The notes beneath the pieces are model-generated. The model ran no database searches, was not told where the DNA came from, and was given only the letters and a program-made list of their open reading frames with translations. From Thaumatotibia leucotreta (taxonomy: Eukaryota > Arthropoda > Insecta > Lepidoptera > Tortricidae), in NCBI GenBank assembly GCA_025490895.1, contig JALPQI010000536.1, forward strand, positions 1 to 64,000: 64,000 bases of DNA, written 5' to 3'. Positions 24,083 to 35,144 of this stretch are shown piece after piece. Both the position numbers and the translations under genes were made by a program. Every line of letters starts with the position of its first letter. The first letter of the stretch is position 1.

Positions 24083-25099
24083 GTACCTATAGGTACATAT
24101 AAAATAAATATACTTTAGCTTAAGATCAGCAAATAGCCATCAAAGGCCAAACAGATATTTAAGTTCTCATAACGTTCACTTAAAACAAAAAAGGTCACAA
24201 TTTAATGGAGGAGTATGCCTATTCTTCGTGGTTTAAGCTTCCCTTACGCGTAGTGCTTAGGAGCTGACACAGTTTTATATTTCTCCGAAAATAGGTTTTG
24301 TCCAGAAATTCTTATGTCTACAAAATAGTTACCACGATAATATATTGCCCGTATAATTTATCAGAATTCCACGGTTTGATTCTGAATAGAATCCCTCGTA
24401 GGAATTAAATCAAAAATTCAGACAAGGGTTGAATGATTTACGCAGGTAGGTATTATATGCCGACGGTTAGGTTGAGCAAAATATTACCAACCGTAGCATC
24501 TGAACTAGGCATCTCAATTAGGTTCGTACGGGTAAATTTATTCACAAGGGAACGTCTCAGTTCTAGTCATACCTTCATACTGCCCTAGGTAAACAATTTC
24601 AGAAGTGTTTCTAGAGTTATATGACATGTATAAGTAGTATAGAGTCAAGTGCTAAAATACAGTTACATCAATTACTCGTACATGTCCAGATGCACAGTAG
24701 GTAATAATAATAAGCAATGTTCGGCGAGGGTGAGCTATTTTCATACTAATTTGATGTAAGGTCAGGTGGGGCTAATGCAACTATGAGGTACTCGTAAATG
24801 GGACTAACTGAAATTTCTCTTGATTTATTTGTAAGATATAAATTAGCAAGTTGAATTAGAACATTGTTTGATTTATCGAAAGCAACACAGGAATAGGTAG
24901 GATTGTTTTACAAATCCTATTAAATTAAGAGATATTTCAAAATTTCGTGGTCATTCTGCGCTCGGTACGGGAATGCCGTCAAAGCTTACCAAGAAGGATT
25001 TACTATTCCTGTTATTCAGTTGTTTTAGTATGCGAAAAATGTAAGTGCTCGAACAACATCTGGACAGATGTCGGCAGTTTGTCTTTCTGCATTATAATT
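24083..25099. other. No gene seen
   Basis: Unassigned AT-rich sequence. Confidence 0.5.
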
Positions 25100-25435
25100 T
25101 TTAACCTACTTCAAAAACAGGAGTTCTCAATTCCACAGATTTTTTTTTGTTGTATGTATGTTACATGATATTTCCGAGAATCGTAAACCGATTTTAAAAT
25201 TTCTTTTTGTGATCGAACGAGATGGTCCCGTTGGCACCAAGTTGGGGTCTGATGATGGGATCTTGGAGAGATCGAGGGATCTCTTCAAATTTTATAGGTT
25301 CATGTATGGCGCTTTTGGTAATTTTCATTCATTTACAAGAATTTGCATTCAGAAACTAGGATTTGAGGAAACCAATGATGGAAACAAATCGGGGATCTTG
25401 GAGAAATCGGTTGAAGTCGGTTTTTTAAATTTTTA
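25100..25435. repeat. ACCGACTTCAAAAA-type repeat
   Basis: Begins ACCTACTTCAAAAACAGGAG and ends GGTTGAAGTCGGTTTTTTAA. The open frame inside (GPVGTKLGSDDGILERSRDL) is the usual non-coding reading of this lepidopteran repeat. A relative is at 59400-59690. Confidence 0.55.
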
Positions 25436-25517
25436 ATTTGGTGATTATTAAAATTCTGCGTGTGTTGGACAACGAAATGGTAGGTTAGTATAGGTACACG
25501 TAATATCCCCTCTATTA

Positions 25518-26860
25518 GGGGAAGCAGGGGTAATACCGGTCACTGGGTAATGGCAGTCACCACAATAACTAGATAAAACTACTGCGTATAATGGCGGTGT
25601 GTGAGAGGAAGGGCGCGGGGAGTGACGCTTGAGCAAGTGGCGACCGGTCCTAGCAGTCCGGCCGACCGGCCTAAACATGTGAGAGTGACAGTTGTGTAAT
25701 TGTTTGGAGCTTCTTCGATCTTATTTTTCGCTGGATTATTTTATCGGTAAGTTCAAATTTGACTTATTTTCCTGTTATGTTTCTCGTTATTCTTATTATA
25801 ATACTAATAAAGTTATAGGCAAGGTTGTTATTGTTGCATATTTCACGTGTAAAATTTAATTTTTTTTATTTAATACGAAACGGCCGTTTGGGGTAATAAC
25901 GCTCAGATGAACACCATTATCCCCGAGTGAACGCCATTGACCACTTATATTATTTCTGCCAAGAAATCGTCGTACTTAGAAAGCAGTTTTAGAAGAAAAA
26001 GAAAATCGAAAAAATACCAAAAAAATACATCAGAAGGACAAAATAAACAAAAAGATAGGGTTTAAACAAGAGGTCTTAGCAACAAAACACAACATTCTTA
26101 CATATCAGCAGCAACGGTTTTGAAAAATAAGAACAGCAATAAAAAAGTTAAGAATAATAAAAATTAAAAAGCACCCAAAGGAAAGAAAGTCGTTAGAAAA
26201 GGATACGGACGTAAAGTTTTACAAGAAAGTACATCAGAGTCTGATATTGAACCAAATTCCGATATTTGCAACGACAACAGTAATGATGAAATGGATGATG
26301 AAGGTAACATAAAATGTGCAATATATGCAAGGAATTTGGGCGGAATAATGAGATATGGTACCGCTGTACCGTATGCGGACTATGGAGCCACGCTATGTGC
26401 TCGGGGTGGGATTCAGCAGACGGGTACATATGCGATATCTGTTCCTAAATTTATATTCATGTTTATATGTTGATTATATTAATAAAACCCTTGTTATCAT
26501 GTATAACTTATACATCACTATGATAAGCATTGCTGAATTAGTTGTTAAGAGGGTTGATCTCTAACTGTTGATTAAAGAAAATTGATCTCAATTATATTAT
26601 TTCGGCCAATGTCGGTTTGAGCGTCATAACCCCATTGCCCGAACGGCATTACCCATAGCCGAGGGTAATGCCGTTAAAAAATATTTTTATTTAAAGTTTT
26701 TATTTCTCCTTACCTGAAAAATGTTACATTTTTTTGTGTTTTGTTTTTAATGACCTATTAGGCCCACTAATGTTATGTTTGATTTTCAGATAATAAATGC
26801 TAATATTTATAAAACTATGGGCATTTTCCCTTAAGTGAACGCAATTCCCCCTGCTTCCCC
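25518..26860 (+). mobile_element. Pogo-like DNA transposon remnant
   Basis: Ends GGGGAAGCAGGGGTAAT / ATTCCCCCTGCTTCCCC, flanked by TA. 1343 bp. The transposase core is missing. Near the right end a C-terminal zinc-finger tail remains (26245-26448). Confidence 0.7.
26245..26448 (+). pseudogene. C-terminal acidic tail and PHD-like finger of a lost transposase
   Basis: An acidic stretch (SESDIEPNSDICNDNSNDEM) leads to CAI and then, two bases out of frame, to CKEFGRNNEIWYRC, CGLWSHAMCSGW and YICDICS, ending at TAA 26446-26448. The Cys/His spacing resembles the PHD-like fingers that end many insect pogo-type transposases. The break is an extra AT in an AT run at about 26320. Confidence 0.6.
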
Positions 26861-27317
26861 TACATTTAGGCATTTTCAGTTTTAGGGGCAGTCAATTATC
26901 GTGAGCGTTACAAACCTGACTGCAATTAATCTTTTTTAAATCTTACGCTAGTAATTGAATGTCCCTAAAAGTGAAAAAAACTCAGAGACATTTAAAAATA
27001 CATTCTTTTATATTTTTGTCTATTGAAACAAATCATTAATTAATCAAATATTAGGATAATTTACATTTATAGGTATAGAAATGGTTGCTTGGGGAGAAGA
27101 ATATGCAGGCAGGTAACGGTTCGTCTTGCAAGCTTTTTGACTCAGGGCGGGTTGCACCTACACTTTAACGAGTCGGTCTACTTTACCCAGCTGATTACTA
27201 TGAAACTTCCCATTAATTTCGTTTTAGATTTAATGACGGCCGACTTAACACTGACAGACAACCCAGTCGCATGGTTTTATGGAACTTTACTTGGTAGATA
27301 CTAGATTGATGACATAA

Positions 27318-27613
27318 TTCAATATTTTCATCACACTTGCTGACGCTAAGCGCGCCACTGCTTGCATGCAACGTGGGAGTAATAGAAAAGTGAAATTCCC
27401 TAGGGAGTAATGGAAATGTCAGTACGTTATTTAATAACATTTTGTCGTAAAACTTATTTTTTTGTCGGCAAGTGTGATGAAAAACATTGTCATGCATCAC
27501 GGTCGGTAAGCGGAATACTAACTCAAGTCATTAAAAGTCTTCCACCTACGGCGTCGGACTTCTAACACTCTCGTTAGTAATTCCGTACTTACCTCCCTTG
27601 ATGCACAATGTAC
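27318..27613. repeat. Direct repeat A1
   Basis: Shares TCATCACACTTGCTGACGCTAAGCG-type start, GCTTGCATGCAACG, and CATCACGGTCGGTAAG with A2 at 27952. An inverted fragment is at 56590-56690. Confidence 0.65.
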
Positions 27614-27951
27614 TATTTTTCAGTAGATATAATAATACCAGCCAACATGTTTGTGCTATTAATAATTTTACGAGAAGGCCTTACGGTCAGCAAATAATCT
27701 TGAGAGGTTTTATTGCCATCGATATACTTAACGAGTTGCTATGAAAATCTCACATCGCAAACACCATAAATTCATAACGTAAGTATGAGATTTTGATAGC
27801 GTAATATCAAAGTTATAGTATAAACGTATGATATGAGTAACGATCTTTTTAACCGACTTCAAAATATGAAACTTCATCGCTTCTGAAGTCGCAGTCAATA
27901 GAATTTGCGAACAATTTAAACAAACCTTGTGTTCAAAAATGATTTCGGTAG

Positions 27952-28228
27952 AAATGCGATGAAGTGCATAATTTTTTTCATCACATTTGCTTTCTAAGCG
28001 CGCATTGCTTGCATGCATCGCGGGAGTAATACAAAAGAGAAATTCACTTTTCAAAAAAATATACTTTGTTTTATAACTTATTTTTTGTCAGCAAGTTTGA
28101 GGAAAAACATTGTGTGCATCACGGTCGGTAAGAGGCATACTAACTAGAGTCATTAAAGCCTACGGCGTTGGGCTTCTAACACCCTCGTTAGTAATACCGT
28201 ACTTACCTCCCTAGATGCACCATGTACT
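27952..28228. repeat. Direct repeat A2
   Basis: Same order as A1, about 80% alike by eye, same strand, 630 bp downstream. Confidence 0.65.
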
Positions 28229-28570
28229 AATGCAATACAGTCGACTCTCGTTATTTCAAACCTGCGATAATTCGAACCTCTCTATAATTCGAAGTTATCA
28301 CGAGTTCCCTAGAAGATCTCTTGCTATTTCGAAAAAATTCAATACATTTTAAACACTTGGTAATTCAAACAAAAAAGTAATAGCTACACAACAAAAACAC
28401 GCGTTAATTCGAACTCGCGGGCGTCAAACATTCGATAATTCAAAGTTATGAGATTAAAGCGGCAAGTACCCCACATTTTAGAAAAGTTGCACGAGCTTTC
28501 GTAGTTTTTTTCGTTTCGTAGTTTGCCACTCAGTTAAGTTACTTTTCCGTTGGTTATGTGTACAGATTAA

Positions 28571-28717
28571 CCCCCTTATTCATAAACGTTTGTTAACTTA
28601 AGAAGCCGCAAATAATTATTTTGTCCATTTTGCTTTTATGGACACATTGTTAACACCGAAAGGGACAAACAATTATTAGCGACTTGTTAAGTTAACAAAC
28701 GTTTATGAATAAGGGGG
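28571..28717. mobile_element. MITE, CCCCCTTATTCATAAACG family, nested
   Basis: Near-perfect inverted arms, flanked by TTAA on both sides. The same family is at 23934-24079 and 5971-6139. Confidence 0.8.
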
Positions 28718-28735
28718 TTAAAGTTTACGTTAGTT

Positions 28736-28843
28736 ATGAGTCCTAGAAAGTATAGATGCTTGACAATTGCTGAAAAGAAGGACTTAATCGAAAAAGTGGA
28801 AGTAGGTGGGAAGAAAAGTGAAAAAAATGCATTTAATAAATAA
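28736..28843 (+). pseudogene. Start of a pogo-type transposase (35 residues)
   Basis: ATG then SPRKYRCLTIAEKKDLIEKV and GGKKSEKNAFNK, stop. This matches the first helix of the CENP-B/pogo DNA-binding domain. The rest is deleted. Confidence 0.6.
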
Positions 28844-29250
28844 CAGTTGATTATTAGTTATTACTTAACACCTCGTACTTTCATTTTTTCTCCCGAATAT
28901 TTCCGACCATTTGATATTTCAAACTCTCGATAAATCGTAATATTTGGATAGGTCCTTCGAGTTTCGAATTAACGAGAGGCGACTGTACATCTGTATCATA
29001 ATAAGTATATAAGAGAAGAAATTTATGCCGTTAGTCACGGTGGTCAGCTTCTACGAAGAAAAATCTTACAACTAAACTGATTACACAATCCTGTAATTCG
29101 AGGAACTTATAAAAAAGTCTTACTATTGTGTGGAGATCCAAGGCCTTTGCCTAGCAGTGGGACACTTATTATAGTAGGGTGCTTCTTATTTTTGCAATTT
29201 TGTAGGGTGTTCGAACCAATAAAGGAGCTCTTTGCTCTCCCCAAGACTAC

Positions 29251-29422
29251 GAGACAAGTGCGAAAAAAATTAAATTCGAAACGAGTGGAGATAAATTATT
29301 AGCAAAACCATTTTACGGCAGGTCGAAATCTTCGGAGGGCCATATGTACTGAAAAACGTTGTACGATACACGTGCGGAAACGAAATTCGTAAACTTTATT
29401 TTTTTCGCACTTGCATGGTAAT
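29251..29422 (+). repeat. GTACAGATGG-family repeat, copy 3 (diverged)
   Basis: Shares CTTCGGAGGGCCATATGTAC and the flanking CACGTGCGGAAACGAAATTC with copy 4. Confidence 0.6.
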
Positions 29423-29918
29423 TTATTGTGCTTGTAAAATGTGATTGAGCCGAGATCTTATCAAATCTTTACTCCTGGAAATTCAGGGACACAAGGAAGG
29501 TGCATAAATAAAAAATATTAATTTTTCAGTTTTTTATTTGAGAATTCGGAAATATGTCTGCTTAATAAGTTTTAGTTATTACAATGAGTACATACTTACG
29601 CTTTATAAGACAAATTGTCAGCTATGAATATATTATTATGAATGAATGTAACCGCCATAATATGTCGATATTACCGGAGAGTCCAAAACGAATAGAACAT
29701 TTATAAAGCATGTTGTATATTTTTAGTTACCTATCCCATTGCAATGATGTTTATCTTATATGTATATTTTTATGGCCTATTTGATAATTAGTCGCTCACA
29801 GAGACTACTATTATAATTAAATATTACCTATATAATTTAGGAAATGGCTGGTGCTTACTCTAAATATTAAAAAAAAGTATATGTAGAGACGTTAAGAGTG
29901 TAAAGAAGAACATATATA
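29423..29918. other. No gene seen
   Basis: AT-rich spacer before the fold-back element. Confidence 0.5.
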
Positions 29919-30239
29919 CAGGGTGTTCCAAACCTTGACGTCATAATTTTTTTTTAGATTCCTCATGTCATGAGCTAACAGAATATACCCCATGTATGTT
30001 AGCCGATTTTTTGTAGTTTTCGAGTTATGAATTTTTGAAAAAATTTTTTTGAGAAATTCTGGCATGAAGAAATTTATTAATAAAAAAAACTATTAGGTTT
30101 TTTTAACTAGTTTCTTTTTGTAAAACTATTACTACAAATTAATTATTTACTGATAAAAAAAATTAGCGTCCTCACTTTGATACAAGTAGGATAAAAAATA
30201 CCAAATTCAAAATTTTACGTTAACAACGCATCAAAATAG

Positions 30240-30547
30240 TGTAGGTACTGGTTTATAATCACTGAATGTAGGATTTAATGAAACTGATTGGATATTAATT
30301 TAAAGTCACTGATTGTAAGAAAATATAGTTTATTATAACACAACTCCACAAGGTCAAATCAGAAGGTAAAATATAACACAAAATAATAATTTACTTAAAT
30401 GGTGATTCTACTATGTCCCTTGATACTGGGAATTGGGAATGAACCGGGCAAGTCGCTAAGCGGGGGCTAACTGACGCTGCCCGCGCCTCGCGGCCGGCAC
30501 CTCGATTGCTATGTCAGCATATTGTTCATTACATATGTGTCCCTACA
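30240..30547 (-). repeat. 3' LTR of the CsRn1-type element
   Basis: 308 bp. Adjacent to it on the inner side is a purine run GGGGAGGA (30552-30559, minus), the likely plus-strand primer (polypurine tract), four bases from the LTR. Confidence 0.95.
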
Positions 30548-30551
30548 ATAG

Positions 30552-30559
30552 TCCTCCCC
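30552..30559 (-). other. Polypurine tract
   Basis: GGGGAGGA on the minus strand, four bases from the inner edge of the 3' LTR. It is in the expected place for plus-strand priming. Confidence 0.6.
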
Positions 30560-30960
30560 AAATTTTTTATACAAAGAAAAAATTTTTAAAAGTTAAATCA
30601 TAAGTTCTATCAGTATGAATAGCCTAGTATCGCTTCGCTGTCGCTAGTCGTTCAACTTTACTCTACACTGTAACCTTATACTGCAAGCTCTGCGCTTCAC
30701 GGCGGCCGGCGGGCGATACCAGGAATTCGTGCTGACGGAATAATACACTGTTATTAAATTACTATTATTGTTATTTCATTTAGTTGTTAAGTTATAACAT
30801 CTCAAAAATACTGAAACGGAATGATAACTTTAAAGTATACATGGTAAAACAAAAATTCACTGAGTTTAATTGAAGTTTCCGTAACTTAACACTACAAACA
30901 CTATCCCTAAATGTCACTGGCACAAGGAATAAAAATAGAAATTTAATAATGTCTCAAAAT

Positions 30961-31254
30961 TTACACAATCGTAGTAGCTTGGGCTGCTTGGGATGGCAGG
31001 GTCTGGACCCGAACCACTGGTTGCGTCATCATACTGGCAGCTCCAATCTCTCTTCGTAACCAATGCCTGGTTTTCTGTACACAAAATCTTCTAATTGCAA
31101 ACAACAGGCTGACTGCTATCAGGCCTGCTACCACCAACAAAATAATGGATAAAATATTCAACCTTGACTCAACTTGAGTTACGTTGGAAACGATTTCTGC
31201 CTTTGCTATTACTTCGTTATTGTTGTTGGCTTCCTTGCTTTGACCGTAGCCCAT
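30961..31254 (-). CDS. Third ORF: 97-residue single-pass membrane protein of unknown function
   Basis: It lies between pol and the 3' LTR in the position of an env gene, but is far too short for one. The start is the only ATG of the frame and gives Met-Gly-Tyr-Gly-Gln-Ser-Lys. Gly2 and Ser6 suit N-myristoylation, though Tyr3 is disfavoured. Residues 33-54 (LNILSIILLVVAGLIAVSLL and on) form one strong membrane segment, followed by a very basic patch (RRFCVQKTRHWLRR) and an Ala/Gln/Thr tail. NVT at 24-26 is a potential glycosylation site. A splice-acceptor-like sequence ending AAG abuts the ATG. I recall short 'MG..SK + one membrane helix' proteins in insect genomes but cannot name the family. 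Confidence 0.6.
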   Translation of the reverse strand: MGYGQSKEANNNNEVIAKAEIVSNVTQVESRLNILSIILLVVAGLIAVSLLFAIRRFCVQKTRHWLRREIGAASMMTQPVVRVQTLPSQAAQATTIV

Positions 31255-31903
31255 CTTGTAAGTAAGTACGTAGGTACTGTAAGTACTGTTCAAGTGAAAA
31301 TATTATACTCGAATGTAATTTTATTAAAAAGACGGATCTTTTAATAAAGAAATAATGATTAAAACTGCAAAAAATTGACATAATTATTTCTTGTGCAATG
31401 ACTTACAAAACGAATTATATTCTTATATACCTATGCATGTTGTTACACGTGCGCTTTAAATGACCGAAGTACATTACGCAACATCGCATGAGCAACAATG
31501 TAAACAATACAAAAATAGAATCATCAATCATCATCATAACGAATGTTATAATAACACGCGAAATAAAACAGATTATTAAAATCTAAAAATACAAGAAAAT
31601 TTTTGAGTAACCCTTGGTATCCCTACAACGTAAGGTTGAGAGCATCGCGACCTACGGGAACTCTAAATCAAAACGTCAAAAATTCATAACTGAGCATAAT
31701 TATCGTTACACATGTGCTAGCATTGCTCCAATGCATTCACACAAAAATACAGAATTAACATACTAATTATTACATGTATAATAGCAAAATAAGTAAAACT
31801 AATAATTAGTTCAACAACTGTCGCAATACATGTTTTTGCTAAAATGCGATTACTCACAGCTTAAATGATCGTGGTCATTAAACCAGTATAACCTGACCTG
31901 TTA

Positions 31904-32300
31904 CTATTCCTCTTCAAAACGAACAGGTCTACGAACAATTCGTCCACTTCTCGTTGTTTTTATGTTAGGCTGTACATCTACAGTATTGGGTCTCAAATTA
32001 GTCTGACTGTCAGTTATATCAGTAGGAATTTGGTCTGATTCTAAATTGCCTGAATCTTCTAACAAATATGCTGGTTTTAGTCGATCGATTGAAATGTTAA
32101 CTACACGTCCTGGAAACTTGATTTTGAAAACTTTTTCATAACGTTTTAAAACTTTAAATGGACCATCATATGGAGATTTCAACGGTCGTCTAACTGTATC
32201 GTCTCGGACAAATACTTGTGTACACGTCTTCAAATCGGGATGAACAAAAAATGTCTTTGTATTACTATGAGACTTTAAAGCGGGTTTATACTTACCTATT
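31904..32300 (-). pseudogene. Integrase C-terminal tail, frame-shifted from pol
   Basis: This frame encodes a basic GPF-type segment (SPYDGPFKVLKRYEKVFKIK) typical of the integrase C-terminus of Ty3/gypsy elements, then a disordered tail ending RPVRFEEE. It follows the pol stop at once but in a different frame, with homology-like sequence continuing up to about 32297. A single small indel near 32300-32315 explains this. It may be a real mutation or a base-calling error. Confidence 0.75.
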
Positions 32301-32309
32301 GTTCGACGT

Positions 32310-35144
32310 TTATTTGTTTGTTATTTTCTCAACTAAACTATCATCGGCACCCGACTCTGTCTCCCTAGAATCATAAAAATCACCTGGAAGACGTAGGCTT
32401 CTACCAAACGTCATCTCGGCAGCACTGACGCCAGTGTCGCTTCTCAGCGCTGCACGAAGACCCAGTAAAACTGATGACAACTGGTCTATCCACGAGTTAT
32501 CTTGTAAGGTTGCTTTTAAAGCAGTTTTCACCACTTTATTAAACCTCTCTACCATCCCATTGCTCTGTGGGTGATAAGGTGAAGACCTTGACCTCTGAAT
32601 TCCTAGAATCTTTAACAAATTACCAAACAAACTACTCTCGAACTGTCTGCCTTGGTCACTGGTCAACTTCACTGGACAACCGTACCTGCTTATCCAACCG
32701 TCATAGATGACTTTGGCCACGTTCTCCGCAGTTATTTCTTTAACGGGAAATGCTTCGGGCCATCGTGTTTTCCGGTCTACGATCGTAACACAGTACCTGT
32801 ATCCTTCAGCAGTGGTTGGTAGCGGTCCTATTATGTCCACATTCACGTGCTCGAATCTGTTGACATTCTGATATTCATTTAACTCAGACCTGGTGTGTCT
32901 AGTTACCTTAGCTCGTTGACACTGCAAACAACATTCCGCCCATAAGCCTGCATCTCGATTCATCCCTGGCCAAAAAAATCTGTTTGCTAACATCTTCCTG
33001 GTGGTCCTTATACCTGGATGACTTAAACCATGCACTGAATCGAAAGCAGCTTTCCTAAAGGCAACGGGCAAATAAGGTCTAATATTGCTATTATTTATTT
33101 CGCAATAGATTGCCTTATTTCCTGTAGGTAAGTGAACTTTTCTGAAACGTGATCCGTTGTTTGTGTTCGCTACTTCATTGGAAACGAACTCGTCACGTTC
33201 CTGCGCGTCAGCAAGTGCCTCGTAATCTAACGCTGTGGGACAAGTTACCGTTTCAACTCGCGATAAACAATCTGCCGGGATGTTATTTTTTCCTTCTACA
33301 TACCTAATGTCCGTTGAAAATTCACTTATAAATAACAACTGCCTTGTCCTACGTGGTGTTTCCTTGTTGTTATCTCCGTTCTTGAATGCGTAGGTTAGAG
33401 GTTTATGGTCTGTAAAGATGATTAAAGGCTGTCCCTCGAACATCTTTCTGAAATAACGAACTCCGAGAAATATACCTAATAGTTCTCTGTCGTAGGTACT
33501 ATACTTCTGCTGAGCGCTTGTTAACTTTTTCGAAAAATACCCTAGGGGTTTCCAAGAGCCTTTTACCTGAACCTGAAGTACTGCGCCTACTGCGTAGTCT
33601 GATGCGTCTGACATCAGTGCTATGGGTGCATTGACGTGAGGATGAGACAATGTAGCCGCGTTTTTTAAGCCTTGCTTACATTTCTCAAATGCCTCCAACG
33701 ATTCTGCTGTCCACTCAATCTTCGTCTTATCCCGTTTTTTACTATTGTGTAGGTATTCGTTGAGCTTCGCCTGGTATGATGCTGCACCTGGTAAATGAGC
33801 ACGATAAAAATTTATCATACCTAGGAAACGACGCAAGTCTTGCACTGTCTCAGGCCTCGGAAAATCTGTTATCGCCTGCACCTTTTCTGGCAATGGTCGT
33901 GTGCCCTCCGAAGATACCTCGAACCCTAGGAAATTCAGCTTCGACTTACCAAAACAGCACTTTGGTACGTTTATCGTTATTCCAAAACGATTTAACCTCT
34001 CGAACACAGCCTGCAGGTGTCGCTCGTGTTCTTGCTCGGACTCACTGGCTATAAGAATATCATCAATGTATACAAAAATAAAATCTAAATTTTGGAAAAC
34101 TGTGGTGTCCATAAACCTTTGAAACGTCTGCGCTGCATTTTTTAGACCGAAACCCATCTTTGGAAATTCCCATAGTCCAAAAGGTGTAATTATGGCAGTT
34201 TTTTCTATGTCTTGCTCTGCCACTGGAATGAAATGATATGCTCTATTGATATCTAATGTCGAAAATACTTTTTTTTTTGTTAGAATATACGTAAAATCCT
34301 GTATGCGCGGAATTGGATATCTATCGTCCTTCGTGACCTCATTTAATCGTCTATAGTCTCCACATGGGCGAAGTTCGCCGTTCTTTTTAGGAACAACGTG
34401 CAATGGACTTGCCCAAGGGCTCTTAGAAGGCCTGCAGATACCCATTTCCTGCATCAGTCTAAACTCTTTTTTAACAATTTTGTACCGATCCGGAGGAAGT
34501 GGTCGAGCTCTCGAAAATATCGGTGGACCTGTAGTCTCTATATGATGTTCCACCCCATGACTAGGCGGTTCTCTGAAATTAACAGGTTTAGTAATATCGG
34601 GATATTTACCTAGTAAGTCACGAAAAGGATGATTTATATCTACAACTCTGATAGATGGATTTAAGCAATGTTCCATTGCTCCTATTACACTTAAGCTTGT
34701 CAACCTATCTATCAGTCTTTTAGATAGTAAATCGACCAAAAGTCCGTAGTGTACTAAAAAATCTGCACCTATTATTGGTTGTTTCACATCGGCAATAACA
34801 AATGTCCACTTAAATACTCTTCTTAATTTCAAATTTAGTTCTAAAGTCTTTACACCGTAAGTTTTTATTTCCGTACCGTTAGCTGCAAAAAGGTTACACA
34901 CACTTTCACTCACTGCTAGCCTATTCCTAACCGGTATCACGCTAATGTCAGCTCCCGTATCTATCAGAAAACGTAAACCACTGTTGGAGTCTGTGATACA
35001 CAGGCGGTGTGATGGTGGAGCGGTACAAGTTTCCGCCTGCTCTTGTACCTCTGCTAGTTTCCCGAACTCTCGGTTTTCCACGAACATGGCGGTACGCATC
35101 GGTGCGCCTTTTCCTTGTACCGGTAATGATATGTACATAGCCAA
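32310..35144 (-). CDS. pol: Pol polyprotein (protease, reverse transcriptase, RNase H, integrase)
   Basis: 944 codons, open from just after a stop in this frame near 35150, so it is probably made by -1 frameshift from gag. The aspartic protease has DTGAD (62-66). The reverse transcriptase has STLDINRAYH (296-305) and the YIDD box (359-362). RNase H has MSDASDYAVGAVLQ (511-524). Integrase has a zinc-binding H705/H709/C739/C742 set and catalytic D770, D830 and E866 (Pro-His-Pro-Gln just before). All catalytic residues are present. The frame ends at a stop (32310-32312) shortly before the integrase C-terminal segment, which continues in another frame. Confidence 0.95.
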   Translation of the reverse strand: MAMYISLPVQGKGAPMRTAMFVENREFGKLAEVQEQAETCTAPPSHRLCITDSNSGLRFLIDTGADISVIPVRNRLAVSESVCNLFAANGTEIKTYGVKTLELNLKLRRVFKWTFVIADVKQPIIGADFLVHYGLLVDLLSKRLIDRLTSLSVIGAMEHCLNPSIRVVDINHPFRDLLGKYPDITKPVNFREPPSHGVEHHIETTGPPIFSRARPLPPDRYKIVKKEFRLMQEMGICRPSKSPWASPLHVVPKKNGELRPCGDYRRLNEVTKDDRYPIPRIQDFTYILTKKKVFSTLDINRAYHFIPVAEQDIEKTAIITPFGLWEFPKMGFGLKNAAQTFQRFMDTTVFQNLDFIFVYIDDILIASESEQEHERHLQAVFERLNRFGITINVPKCCFGKSKLNFLGFEVSSEGTRPLPEKVQAITDFPRPETVQDLRRFLGMINFYRAHLPGAASYQAKLNEYLHNSKKRDKTKIEWTAESLEAFEKCKQGLKNAATLSHPHVNAPIALMSDASDYAVGAVLQVQVKGSWKPLGYFSKKLTSAQQKYSTYDRELLGIFLGVRYFRKMFEGQPLIIFTDHKPLTYAFKNGDNNKETPRRTRQLLFISEFSTDIRYVEGKNNIPADCLSRVETVTCPTALDYEALADAQERDEFVSNEVANTNNGSRFRKVHLPTGNKAIYCEINNSNIRPYLPVAFRKAAFDSVHGLSHPGIRTTRKMLANRFFWPGMNRDAGLWAECCLQCQRAKVTRHTRSELNEYQNVNRFEHVNVDIIGPLPTTAEGYRYCVTIVDRKTRWPEAFPVKEITAENVAKVIYDGWISRYGCPVKLTSDQGRQFESSLFGNLLKILGIQRSRSSPYHPQSNGMVERFNKVVKTALKATLQDNSWIDQLSSVLLGLRAALRSDTGVSAAEMTFGRSLRLPGDFYDSRETESGADDSLVEKITNK

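Larger units (their letters stand above)
28238..28985 (+). mobile_element. Tigger/pogo-like remnant carrying a nested MITE
   Basis: Ends CAGTCGACTCTCGTTATTTC / GAATTAACGAGAGGCGACTG, flanked by TA. This is typical of Tigger-type elements. It retains the 5' region and first 35 codons of the transposase and the 3' region. A 147-bp MITE (28571-28717) sits in its leader. Confidence 0.75.

Noticed and set aside
25158..25436. Protein-coding exon (GTKLGSDDGILERSRDLFKF)
   Set aside because: This reading is the usual one of a high-copy ACCGACTTC repeat in Lepidoptera; no splice sites or conserved domain.
30961..31254. Envelope gene
   Set aside because: Only 97 residues, one membrane segment, no signal peptide or fusion-protein features.
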